Shown: one piece after another, positions 34,995 to 44,723 of the stretch
Position numbering within the stretch: position 1 is the first letter of the stretch
How the letters are laid out: the number at the start of each line of letters is the position of its first letter
From: Gautieria morchelliformis
Lineage: Eukaryota > Basidiomycota > Agaricomycetes > Gomphales > Gomphaceae
DNA length: 64,000 nt
Direction: 5' to 3'
Assembly (NCBI GenBank): GCA_015179125.1
Contig: WHVA01000082.1
Location: forward strand, 62,001-126,000
Made by a program: the position numbers and the translations under genes
Notes under the pieces: model-generated
Database searches by the model: none
The model's input: the letters and a program-made list of their open reading frames with translations, nothing else
What the model was told of the DNA's origin: nothing

Positions 34995-35645
34995 TGTTAT
35001 GTATCGAGATTTCCCCAAGTCGGAACTAGAAAGGACAACGGCTTCAACATATGTGTTATGCCCCCAATGAACTATTGTCCTAAGTATTTCGGATCGTGAG
35101 TCGGAAGTCAGAAAGTATCAAACTTGACAAGGGTCGGAAGTTGGGTTGGAAGGCAGAAGGCAGAGAGATGGAGGTCTTGCAAACCTCACTGTGCTAAGAA
35201 CAGGAGATAGAGTGAAGGAAATCACATATTTAAGGCGATTATCTGATTGCAGGATAGCAAGCATACATGAGGGCCTTTTATACAAAGAGCTGAGGCAACA
35301 GGTAATGGGGTAGTACTAAGCAAATTCCAGAGGAAGCGGAAGTCGGATAAACATACAGGGTAAATAACTAATTGGGAACAAAGGACTACAAGGGGGTGCA
35401 GGGTAGGGTGAGCAACAATGGCAAAAGAACAAGGGGTCGGAAAGTATATCTGAGATAAAGAAACAACGAGACTCCAAAGGGGGATGGAATATGGTCTTGC
35501 TGTGCTGCGAGTTGAGTCCGGTGGGTCTGAGTAATAGAGTTGAAAGAACAAAGGATATAACAAGGGGCGGGAATGTCAGAATTATCAGAGGGTTGGAATG
35601 CAAGTGGAACTGAGTGTCAGAAGTCAGAACTGCATGGTCATAACA
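34995..35645. repeat. Solo LTR, family 2 (651 bp)
   Basis: It begins TGTTATGTATC and ends GGTCATAACA, a TG..CA pair with a 7-base terminal inverted repeat. A perfect 5-base duplication AAGTC flanks it (34990-34994 and 35646-35650). It contains the uninterrupted hAT target TTTCGGAT (35087-35094) that is split at 59094-59816. Confidence 0.9.
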
Positions 35646-35891
35646 AAGTCTTGAGTTGAACTTCAAGTTATTTTCCTCTTGTGTTATCCATTGAACTTGG
35701 CCTTGAGCTATAGCCCACATCTATACTCTACCAGTAAATCTATGACTCTATCAATTCTGAACTGGAAGGAAGTGAGATCACTGCAGTGCAGGTATATGAT
35801 CTTGAAGCACAAAAAGGTGCTGATCAAGGCCAAGCACTGCAGATATATGAAGAGGACATTTATACGCACGAACATCAGGATCCAGAGGCAG

Positions 35892-36380
35892 TGTAAGGGC
35901 GACCCTGGCTGGTTGTGGAGATCACACTACCACACAACTGACAAGGGGAAATCCAAAGTATGTATAAATGAACAGAGTATACAAGAGAGGGGATTCTCCC
36001 TGACAAGGGGAAATCCAAAGAGAAAAGTCTAAGGACCCCCAATGTCAGCGAGCCCGTATTATACTACGCTGCGCAGCCAGGGACAACACTTGGCACCCGC
36101 CATCAACCCTGCATCCTCCTGAGCTCCCTGACCCTTGATCGACCCTTGATGCCACCTATTACGCGAGTCGCTTGATTTCCGACACTGTTCCGAGAGTGGA
36201 AGTCAGAAATTGGAGTGGAACTGGCAAGGTGAACAGAACTGGTGGAAGTTCTCCCAGAAGCGGAATCATTTCCGAAAGCATAGGCGGAGATGGAATCGGA
36301 ACTGGAAGCGGAGTCGGAAATGGAGTCGGAACTGGGTGTGGTGTCGGAACTGGAAAAGGAAAACAGGGTGTCCCCTGACA
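35892..36380 (-). repeat. Solo LTR of the chromovirus (489 bp)
   Basis: It reads TGTCAGGGGACACC..GCCCTTACA on the minus strand. The perfect duplication GGCAG flanks it (35887-35891 and 36381-36385). Copy A keeps the empty site (single GGCAG at about 25163-25167). An open frame of about 110 codons crosses it on its sense strand (36103-36435). Confidence 0.92.
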
Positions 36381-36619
36381 GGCAGCACTGAGCATGGCTG
36401 ATGTCTACTGAGCTGACGTCAGCCACACAGGTCATCCATCACATCTGCTGTACCATCTATCTTTGTCCCATGGTTTTAGTGTAGATATATGGGCAGAAAG
36501 GCCTTCTTCTGCCAGTTCTGCCATTGCAGGCAATTTACAGAATAAATTTCAATTTATGGTTGTGATGTTAGATGAATATTCAAGCTTTGTTAAGGAGGGT
36601 CTGAATATCCATCAGTATA

Positions 36620-36952
36620 TTAAGGATAATCATCAACCCCCTCAACAATTACAAAATGGGACACTTCAGCCAGGTGCTTGTCTTCCACCCCTGGACACCC
36701 ACTCACCAATAACTGGAAGTCCTCCACATGCCCTGACACTTGCCTCACCTCAATATAAGCAATTGAGGTGTTGCCTGTTATATCTTCACAGTCTATGAGC
36801 TCAAGCCAGTGTAGGCACAGACCAAGTGAACTTGATTGGGTAAACACTTTGTCTGTCATGGTTGAGCCTTGATTTGCAGGCGGGTATCTCGCCAGATGCC
36901 TGCCATTTTCCCTAAACCACTCACAAACATGCAAGGCCTCACAGGCCACCAT
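36620..36952 (-). CDS. Conserved hypothetical frame, copy B (110 aa)
   Basis: Counterpart of 25444-25776, same length and frame, differing at about eight residues. No family was recognised. Confidence 0.4.
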   Translation of the reverse strand: MVACEALHVCEWFRENGRHLARYPPANQGSTMTDKVFTQSSSLGLCLHWLELIDCEDITGNTSIAYIEVRQVSGHVEDFQLLVSGCPGVEDKHLAEVSHFVIVEGVDDYP

Positions 36953-37170
36953 AAGTTGAATAAATTATAAAGAAAGTCAAATTTGAAATGTCACAGAATA
37001 TATATGTATCTATGGTTTTTTGAGTGTATGGTTTGCCAGAGTGAGCAGATAGCCACATAAGTTGCTGCATATTGCCCTGCTAGTGGGTTTGTATTGGAAT
37101 TGTGGCTATGATGCCTTAGCTTGGATGCTATTATTAAACCTCTGCTGTTCTTCCAGATCCTATGGAACCA

Positions 37171-37458
37171 TTAACCAGTGCCTGAAAGAGACACTGACTG
37201 CTCACCAGATGCAATCTGCCCAGCCATTTCTACATCTCCAGGATGTCCAGTCACCCAAGGAAACACATCCAACTCTATCCCAGCTGACCGAGCCTCTTCA
37301 GGTGACTGCTGACTTTCCTGATCAGCCGTGGTGTCCCCCATTGTCTCAGTGCCAAGTCCCTGGCTCAAATGAGGGTTCCCAAATTCAGCCACTATAGCAG
37401 TGTGAACACTTTGTCTGGCTGCTTTGAAGCTTGTGAATGAAAGAGAGGGTAATGAGGG
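37171..37458 (-). pseudogene. DUF6533-type gene, last-exon fragment (copy B)
   Basis: It encodes the same C-terminal region as copies A and C (AARQSVHTAIVAEFGNPHLSQ) but is cut at 37458 by the chromovirus LTR. The rest of the gene is not found on the far side of the element (43735), so flanking DNA was lost or rearranged. Confidence 0.75.
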
Positions 37459-37956
37459 TGTCAGGGGACACCCGGTTTTCCATTTCCAGTTCCGACACCA
37501 CATCCAGTTCCGACACCACACCCAGTTCCGACTCCATTTCCGACTCCGCTTCCGGTTCCGATTCCATCTCCGCATCCGCTTTCGGGAACAATTCCACTTC
37601 TGGGAGAACTTCCACCAGTTCCGTTCGCCTTGCCAGTTCCACTCCAATTTCCGACTTCCGCCCCGGAACAGTGTCGGAAATCAAGCGACTCGCATAATAG
37701 GTGGCATCAAGGGTCGATCAAGGGTCAGGGGGATGCAGGGTTGATGGCGGGTGCCAAGCGTTGTCCCTGGCTGCGCAGCGTAGTATAATACGGGCTCGCT
37801 GACATTGGGGGTCCTTAGACTTTTCTCTTTGGATTTCCCCTTGTCAGGTGAGAACCCCCTCTCTTGTACGCTCTGTTCATTTATACATACTTTGGATTTC
37901 CCCTTGTCAGTTGTGTGGTAGTGTGATCTCCACGACTAGCCAGGGTTGCCCTTACA
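37459..37956 (+). repeat. Chromovirus 5' LTR (498 bp)
   Basis: It starts TGTCAGGGGACACC and ends GCCCTTACA. U3 is packed with TTCCG/TTCCA motifs (37490-37680). A TATA box (TATAATA, 37784-37790) precedes the proposed RNA start (37816-37817). Confidence 0.92.
37784..37826 (+). promoter_or_regulatory. Chromovirus promoter: TATA box and proposed RNA 5' end
   Basis: TATAATA at 37784-37790 is followed about 32 bases on by AGACTTTTCT (37817-37826). That decamer is the exact complement of the putative primer site at 37959-37968. The start position is inferred from spacing and from this complementarity. Confidence 0.6.
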
Positions 37957-37958
37957 GC

Positions 37959-37968
37959 AGAAAAGTCT
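37959..37968 (+). promoter_or_regulatory. Chromovirus self-priming site (proposed)
   Basis: AGAAAAGTCT lies two bases inside the 5' LTR, where a primer-binding site belongs. No TGG-type tRNA complement is visible. It is the reverse complement of the predicted RNA start at 37817-37826. The inverted copy at 44724-47227 has the same two sequences. Tf1 of fission yeast is known to prime with the 5' end of its own RNA. Confidence 0.65.
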
Positions 37969-38143
37969 CTCCCCTAGAGGACCGGCGGTCGTACTGCGCG
38001 TTGCATTCGCCATAGGTGCGTTCGGAATCGGAGACAGCGACTCGGAGATCGCAACCTCTTCCGCACATACAGCGTACGACAGCCCCTCTTCTTACGTCGA
38101 GCTCCCAACCCCGGAAATCCCGTCCCATATTTCTCCTTCCAAC

Positions 38144-39319
38144 ATGGATCCGGACGATCGTCTTCGGAATATGGAGGAGGAATTGACGCAGAACCGGATG
38201 AAGACCGACGCGATTGAAACAGCCTTACAAGCGATTTTGGCTAAGTTAGATATTCCACAAGGTGGTGGAAATGAAATGCTGGACGATCCGGATTTCGGAA
38301 AAGCGGAACTAGCGGAAAAGAGGATGTCCGCGAAGTTAGCAAGGGTCAAACCCGCAACTCCGGCGGACTTTGACGGAGATCGGGAGAAGGGACGCGCATT
38401 CTTCAACACATGCAGCATCTACTTCGCAATTGTCGGAGACCTCTTTCCGAACGACCAGGCTCGGATTCACTGGACGTTGTCCTTTTTCAAATCGGACCGC
38501 GCAGCCCGTTTTGCAAACAAGGTGATCCGACATGAAGCAAAGGGCAAGGGGAACTACTTCCGGGACTGGGACGCCTTCGAGAAAACATTTTCCGACCAGT
38601 TCTGCCCGAAAAATGAGCAGCTCACAGCCCTTACAAAGCTCGAGGGGACGAGCTGGTACCAGGCCAAAGATCCGGTCGATGACTACATCGATCGCTTCCA
38701 GGAGCTCATCGACCTTGCGGAATATGACGACGACAAGACGATCGTCATCAAATTCCGACGAGGACTTGATCCGACGCTCCAGAACCAAGTTGCGCTGCTT
38801 GGGGATGGAGCTCCGGATTTTGATGACCCGGAAGGGTGGTACCAAGCTGCGCAGAAGGTTTCTCGGAACAGGGAGGCAAATGAGGCCTTCGTGGAGACGA
38901 GTCGGAACACGACACGCAGTTCCGCTCGTCCTACTCAACCTGTGCCAAAACCCGGAAGCGCATTCATTCCCACACGGAAATTATTTCCGATGCTTGCTCC
39001 GCCTGCTCCTATTAGGAACCATAGCCCTCCTCCCTCGAAGAGTGGCCCTGCCCCGATGGATGTTGACCGCATGCGCGGAAAAGGCCACGGAACTATCACC
39101 TGCTTCCGCTGCCGACAACCAGGCCACTACGCTCGCGAGTGCCCCCAAGCCTTTGATATCCGGCTTATGACCACAGAGGAGAAACTCGAGATCCTTCCAG
39201 AGTTCCTCGCGCTTGCAGACATAAACGGAGTGCCCACTGCGGAAGAGCTTTCCGAAAATGCGGAACATGGTCTACCGGAAGCGGAAGATGCGTCGGATTT
39301 TGTGACACGCAGCGGGTGA
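38144..39319 (+). CDS. Chromovirus gag
   Basis: 391 residues, intact from the first ATG downstream of the proposed RNA start (MDPDDRLRNMEEELTQN). The capsid-like core spans about residues 90-230 (SDRAARFANKVIRHEAKGKG, WDAFEKTFSDQF). One zinc knuckle CFRCRQPGHYAREC lies at 39101-39142. The pol frame is -1 relative to gag and is open at the gag stop, so pol is probably made by -1 frameshifting. I see no classical slippery heptamer in the last codons. Confidence 0.87.
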   Translation: MDPDDRLRNMEEELTQNRMKTDAIETALQAILAKLDIPQGGGNEMLDDPDFGKAELAEKRMSAKLARVKPATPADFDGDREKGRAFFNTCSIYFAIVGDLFPNDQARIHWTLSFFKSDRAARFANKVIRHEAKGKGNYFRDWDAFEKTFSDQFCPKNEQLTALTKLEGTSWYQAKDPVDDYIDRFQELIDLAEYDDDKTIVIKFRRGLDPTLQNQVALLGDGAPDFDDPEGWYQAAQKVSRNREANEAFVETSRNTTRSSARPTQPVPKPGSAFIPTRKLFPMLAPPAPIRNHSPPPSKSGPAPMDVDRMRGKGHGTITCFRCRQPGHYARECPQAFDIRLMTTEEKLEILPEFLALADINGVPTAEELSENAEHGLPEAEDASDFVTRSG

Positions 39320-40380
39320 GATGTGTGCCCCTGCTGCCTGTACATAACCGGTTTGCCTGTCTTGAAGTAGAGAATGAAAAGCCCCCACTCCCCTCACTTC
39401 GTACAGACCCACCGGATAAAGTCACACAAAAACCAAATCTGACACCCCATCCATCCCGCATCCGCCCTTGGGAGAGACGCCTTCCGAAGCGCTATGTTGT
39501 TGCTGCCACCCCTGGCCCCAAGTCACTAGTCATTAAGGTGGAGATCCAGACGACAGATACGGCGGAAGTCAAATCCGGACCCGCCCTTGTCGATTGCGGG
39601 GCCACTGGTCAGTTTATGGACCGGGACTATGTGGAACGGAACCGACTGACCACGCGGAAGTTGCAACGTGCAATCCCGGTGTTCAATGTGGATGGAAGCC
39701 CCAATGAGGCAGGGTCCATCACGGAGATAGTAGACACAATTCTCCGCTACGATGGACACTCAGAACGCACTTCCTTTGCAGTCACCAGCCTGGGGAAGCA
39801 GGACATCATCCTCGGGTTTACCTGGCTTCAGGAGCACAACCCGGAGATCAATTGGCAGACTCGGAAGGTACTGATGAGTCGATGTCCAGCCAAGTGTCAC
39901 ATGTGCAGGTCGGAACTGCGGAAGGAGCGCCAGGAGCAGCGGAAGACCGAACGGCTCATACAGACATGTCGTTCTGGCCCCCATCCACTGCTTGCAGAAG
40001 AAGACTCGGAAGCGGAATTTGAACCGGATCCCACTTCCAATTCCGATTCCGATTCCGATTCCGACTCCAACGTCATCCGACTCGGCCCGGAAGACACTCT
40101 GGCGGAAGGGGAGCGCTTGCTGTACGTAAACCTTCCACCGGAAGCGGAACACATCCGCGCCACCGGAAATATTTCGCAACGCCTTGCTGAAGCCTCCAAG
40201 AGGCATGATAGAGTAGAGGCGGAAATTCCGGAGTACCTGCGAGAGTTCGAGGACGTCTTTTCCAAGGAGTCGTTTGATACCCTGCCTCCACGGAAGCTGT
40301 GGGACCACGCCATCGAGTTGGAGCCTGGGTCAAAGCCCACCAACTGCAAGGTCTACCCACTGTCCCCAAGGAGCAGGTAG
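39316..40380 (+). pseudogene. Chromovirus pol: aspartic protease
   Basis: The catalytic motif is ALVDCGATGQF (Asp codon at 39592), with Cys in place of the usual Ser/Thr. The second half has the ILGFTWLQEHNPEINW block typical of gypsy proteases. A run of Ser-Asp dipeptides follows (40035-40075). The frame ends at TAG 40378-40380 because one base is missing in the CCCC run near 40370. The next frame continues directly with KEQVELDAFLAENL. Confidence 0.85.
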
Positions 40381-41768
40381 AGCTCGATGCGTTCCTTGCG
40401 GAAAACCTCCGTACAGGGAGGATCCGCCCCTCCAAGTCACCCATGGCATCTCCGGTGTTCTTCATCAAGAAGAAGGATGGCTCGCTCAGACTTGTGCAGG
40501 ACTACCGGGCCTTGAATGCGATCACGATCAAGAACCGGTACCCCATTCCACTCATTTCCGAACTGATCACACAACTCCGCGGGGCGAGGTACTTCACTAA
40601 GCTGGATGTCCGCTGGGGCTTCAACAATGTCCGGATCCGGGAGGGAGACGAGTGGAAGGCCGCATTCCGCACCAATCGAGGACTCTTTGAGCCACAGGTC
40701 ATGTTCTTTGGCCTCACCAACAGTCCCGCCACATTCCAGACGATGATGAATGACATTTTCCGTGACATGATAGCAGAAGGGGTTGTCTGCGTCTACCTCG
40801 ATGACATCCTCATTTTCACGAAAACAATGTCCGAACATCGGGAAATCGTGCGGAGAGTGCTGGAACGGCTCCGGGAGTACAACCTGTGTCTCAAGCCGGA
40901 AAAGTGCGAATTTGAGCGGACGCGGATAGAGTATCTTGGGGTGATTGTGTCGGAAGGAAAGGTGGAAATGGACCCAGTCAAAGTTTCCGGTGTATCGGAT
41001 TGGCCCGTGCCGCGAAACAAGAAGGAGGTCCAGTCCTTCATTGGGTTTGTCAATTTCTACCGGCGGTTCATCAAGGACTTCTCCTGCCACGCCCGTGCCC
41101 TCTTCGACCTCACCAAGAAGGAGGTTGGATGGCGGTGGGGAGAGCCGGAACAGACTTCCTTTGACAAACTCAAGGAGCTGATCACTTCCGCCCCGGTCCT
41201 GATCTTTCCCGACGACTCTCGCCCTTATCGAGTCGAGGCGGATTCTTCCGACGCAGCTACCGGAGCGGTCTTGTCACAGCAGTCATCGGAAGATGGTGGG
41301 GGGTGGCATCCGATTGCCTTCTTCTCTAAGAGCCTTAGTCCGGTCGAGCGGAACTATGAGATCCATGACAAGGAGATGCTGGCAATCATCCGAGCGCTGG
41401 AGGAGTGGCGACACTTCCTCGAGGGTGCTCTATGCCCTTTTGAGATCTGGACAGACCACAAGAACCTCGAGTATTTCCGCACGGCTAAGAAGCTGAACCG
41501 ACGACAAGCACGGTGGTCCCTACACCTGTCCCGGTTTGACTTCATGCTCCACCACCGCCCCGGCCGCACCATGGGCAAGCCCGATGCCCTATCCCGCCGC
41601 GCGGATCACGGAAGCGGAAGTGGAGACAACGCGGATATGACACTGCTCCGCCCAAGTCTCTTTGCAATCCGTGCCCTAGAAGGAGTAACTGCAGTTGGGG
41701 CGGAAGCGGAAATGCTCCGGGATATCCGAGGCAGTACCGGAATGGAGAGAAGGAGGAGTCGGTGGTGA
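40371..41768 (+). pseudogene. Chromovirus pol: reverse transcriptase and RNase H
   Basis: RT is intact by motif: SPVFFIKKKDGSLRL, ALNAITIKNRYPIP, YFTKLDVRWGF and the catalytic YLDD (40794-40805). The connection to RNase H is FYRRFIKDFS. RNase H has VEADSSDAATGAVLSQ, NYEIHDKEMLAI and WTDHKNLEYF, ending HHRPGRTMGKPDALSRR. The frame is lost near 41727 by an apparent one-base deletion, ending at a TGA in 41766-41768. Confidence 0.9.
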
Positions 41769-42832
41769 AGGCAGTGGAGGAACTCCGGAAGGGGCACTCA
41801 CGGTCTGTACGGGCAGCGGAATGGTCGGAACGTGATGGACTGCTCCACTTCAGAGGCAAGGTCTATGTTCCGGGTGGGGCGGACCTCCGCCGTCGCATCG
41901 TGTCCCAGCACCATGACACACGGGTCGCTGGGCATGCTGGCAGGTGGAAGACGCTGGAGTTAGTGGCTCGGAATTACTGGTGGCCTCAGATGTCCCGCTA
42001 CATCGGACAGTACGTGAAGACGTGTGACCTTTGTCTCCGAACCAAAGCGCAACGACGTCCGCCCGTCGGAGAACTTGTTCCGCTCCCGATTCCCGAATCC
42101 CGCTGGGACACCATCAGTGTCGACTTCATCGTTGAACTCCCAGAGTCTCATGGCTACGACGCGATCATGAACGTCGTGGATTCGGTGAGCAAGGTGTCCC
42201 ACTTCATTCCGACGCACACGACGATCACAGCCCTCGGAGCGGCCCGCCTGTTCCTTGCACATGTCTGGAAGTTGCATGGGCTCCCGAAGCAAGTCGTTTC
42301 CGACCGAGGTCCGCAGTTTGTCGCGGAACTGACTCGGGAGCTCTACCGCCTGCTCGGCATAAAGCTGGCTACCACCACAGCGTACCATCCGCAGGGTGAC
42401 GGACAGACGGAACGGGTCAATCAGGAGTTGGAGCAATATCTCCGCCTCTTTGTCAATGAGAGGCAGGATGACTGGGATGAGTTACTTCCGCTGGCGGAAT
42501 TCCAATACAACAACCATGTCCATTCCGCCACGCAACAGACTCCCTTCATGCTTGACTCCGGACGACACCCGCGGATGGGCTTCGAACCACGCCAGGCTGA
42601 CTCCCGACTCGAGACGGTCAATGAGTTCCGAGACCGCATGGACTCCACCCTTTCGGAAGCCAAGTCGGCCCTTGCGAAGGCCAAGGATGACATGGCAAGG
42701 TACTACAACCGACGCCGGGTTCCTGCCCCAGAGTACCAAGTTGGAGACAAGGTGTACCTAGATGCAAGTGACATCCGCACCACACGCCCTTCGCAGAAGC
42801 TTGCCCACCGCTACCTTGGCCCTTCACAGTGA
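41762..42832 (+). pseudogene. Chromovirus pol: integrase
   Basis: It has the HHCC region (GHAGRWKTLELV, CDLCLRTKA), catalytic core Asp in ISVDFIVELP, second Asp in VVSDRGPQF and Glu in QTERVNQELEQYL. The GPY/F-like end (HRYLGP) is interrupted by an apparent one-base loss near 42822; the next frame resumes TVTRRVGWNAYRL. Confidence 0.9.
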
Positions 42833-43566
42833 CGCGGAGGGTTGGATGGAATGCATACCGCCTCCGACTTCCGATGTCCATGTCCCGCCTCCACCCCGTC
42901 TTCAACATGGTGAAGTTACTCCCTATGCTTGAGGACCCAATTCCACGTCGGAAGGCTCATCCGCCACCTCCGCCAGAAATTGTAGATGGGGAAGAGCACT
43001 ACGTGGTAGAACGGATCCTGGACAGCCGGTTTGTGCGAGGACGACTCCAATTCCTCGTGAAATGGGAAGGGTATGGGTATGAGGAGAATTCGTGGGTCCC
43101 GGAGCAAGATGTTTCCGCTCCTGACAAACTCCGGGAGTTCTACAGGACACATCCAGGTGCCCCTCGCCGAATCCGCTCGCTGGCATTTCAGTCCCTTGTG
43201 TCCCGTGCTTCGAGGACGCAGCATGCTAGAGGGGGGGTGATGTCAGGGGACACCCTGTTTTCCATTTCCAGTTCCGACACCACATCATTCCGACACCACC
43301 CAGTTCCGACTCCATTTCCGACTCCGCTTCCGGTTCCGATTCCATCTCCGCATCCGCTTTCGGGAACAATTCCGCTTCTGGGAGAACTTCCACCAGTTCC
43401 GTTCGCCTTGCCAGTTCCACTCCAATTTCCGACTTCCGCCCCGGAACAGTGTCGGAAATCAAGCGACTCGCATAATAGGTGGCATCAAGGGTCGATCAAG
43501 GGTCAGGGGGATGCAGGGTTGATGGCGGGTGCCAAGCGTTGTCCCTGGCTGCGCAGTGTAGTATAA
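42829..43566 (+). pseudogene. Chromovirus pol C-terminus with chromodomain, read into the LTR
   Basis: After the integrase tail (SRLHPVFNMVKLLPM) there is a chromodomain at 43000-43113 (YVVERILDSRF, FLVKWEGY, ENSWVPEQDV). Such modules tether integrase to histone marks and bias insertion to heterochromatin. No stop separates it from the 3' LTR. The frame enters U3 at SGDTLFSISSSDTT and runs to 43566, with a shift after an LTR indel. Confidence 0.85.
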
Positions 43567-43734
43567 TACGGGCTCGCTGACATTGGGGGTCCTTAGACTT
43601 TTCTCTTTGGATTTCCCCTTGTCAGGTGAGAACCCCCTCTCTTGTATGCTCTGTTCATTTATACATACTTTGGATTTCCCCTTGTCAGTTGTGTGGTAGT
43701 GTGATCTCCACGACTAGCCAGGGTTGCCCTTACA
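43241..43734 (+). repeat. Chromovirus 3' LTR (494 bp)
   Basis: Nearly identical to 37459-37956. Small deletions near 43285-43310 remove bases from the repeated TTCCGACACCAC tract. Confidence 0.92.
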
Positions 43735-44723
43735 TTACCCTACTGGCTCTATGTTCCCCCTCGTCACTCCCTAGCATCTTCGCCAGAGTTCGTCGCACCC
43801 ACCGACCACTCCCCCTCTACGTCCACTCTACCCGCTGTTCGCCCCATTCTCCGGACCGCTATTCGCTGCTCACGCATTTCGCCAGCAGGCACGCCATCAA
43901 ATATGATCGATACCATTCACCCGGCATGATGGTTCATCATTAACCCCATCATCTTCTTAATCCAACCCCTTTGGGTGTTCGTATGGCCAAAGTGTGTTCG
44001 CAGGACGTCCCTTCCATAGGTTGTGCGGGATCAACCCAGTAGACAAAGAGTCCGTGCAGGGTAGCATGTATGCGGGTCTTGGTGCCTTCGCCACCTTTAC
44101 TCTCCGTCGTTTCATGTTCGCACTCTTCCCTCACTCTATTGTATGTTTATTCCATCTACTTAGTATCATGACTGCGCACCCCTATCCGACCCTGACTCAC
44201 GACGGCCTCTTTCCTATTCGCTGATACCTTACGAGCATTCAATATAAGTAGTTTACATTTGCATGTATATTCTCCAGTTCAATTATCATACGTCGTCCAT
44301 CTTGTGCAAACTTGACCTCGCTGTGATCATAGTCTTAAGCCTTCTCTTGGAGATTTCTATCTTCAACCAGCAGAGGACTTAGGCATCACTGGTGAGTTCT
44401 CATACTTCATCTTCGTTACCTTAGCCTTCGAACTATTTTCTGTGCTGTTGGTGAAGGGCTCTGAAGGAGCACCTTCACCGGCGAAGGGATTGTCGCTACT
44501 TAGACAGCCCTTCCGTGACACCTTGCACGTTACATCGTCAAGTGCCACGGGCCATTTCGCTACAACTGTAGATAGGGCGAGCCCCATTCGGGCAACCCTC
44601 TTATCTTGTGAACATTCATTGGTTCACATATTCGCCGAATGGTATACTTATTCACACAAGCTATTCGGGCATTTGCTGTGTTCACTAATACACAATATTA
44701 ATGCCTACAAACCAATCTTGAGA
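43735..44723 (+). repeat. 0.9-kb LTR-like repeat, direct copy
   Basis: It matches 32448-33290 inverted. It ends with the palindrome GTGTTCACTAATACAC and CCAATCTTGAG. The start is cut by the chromovirus 3' LTR and the end abuts the inverted chromovirus fragment. No coding region was recognised. Confidence 0.65.

Larger units (their letters stand above)
35646..37458. repeat. Segmental duplication, copy B
   Basis: It matches copy A (24923-26270), with a solo LTR inserted at 35892 and without a 44-base block present in A near 25271-25320. It ends where the chromovirus 5' LTR begins, inside the last exon of the DUF6533-type gene. Confidence 0.75.
37459..43734 (+). mobile_element. Ty3/gypsy chromovirus, nearly full length
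   Basis: LTR-gag-pol-LTR, 6276 bases. The LTRs differ at only a few positions plus small indels, so the insertion is young. Domain order is gag, protease, RT, RNase H, integrase, chromodomain, which defines a chromovirus. A purine tract (43228-43240) precedes the 3' LTR. Pol is broken by three apparent single-base losses, near 40370, 41727 and 42822. The flanks GAGGG (37454-37458) and TTACC (43735-43739) do not match, which suggests recombination with another copy. Confidence 0.92.

Noticed and set aside
39290..39319. Classical -1 slippery heptamer at the chromovirus gag-pol junction
   Set aside because: The frames are in -1 relation, but no X-XXY-YYZ heptamer in the gag frame is visible in the last codons. 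The mechanism is left open.
44680..44723. Palindrome near the end of the 0.9-kb repeat as a Helitron 3' hairpin
   Set aside because: The copies do not end in CTRR and no Rep/helicase sequence is present. A TG..CA-type LTR end fits better.
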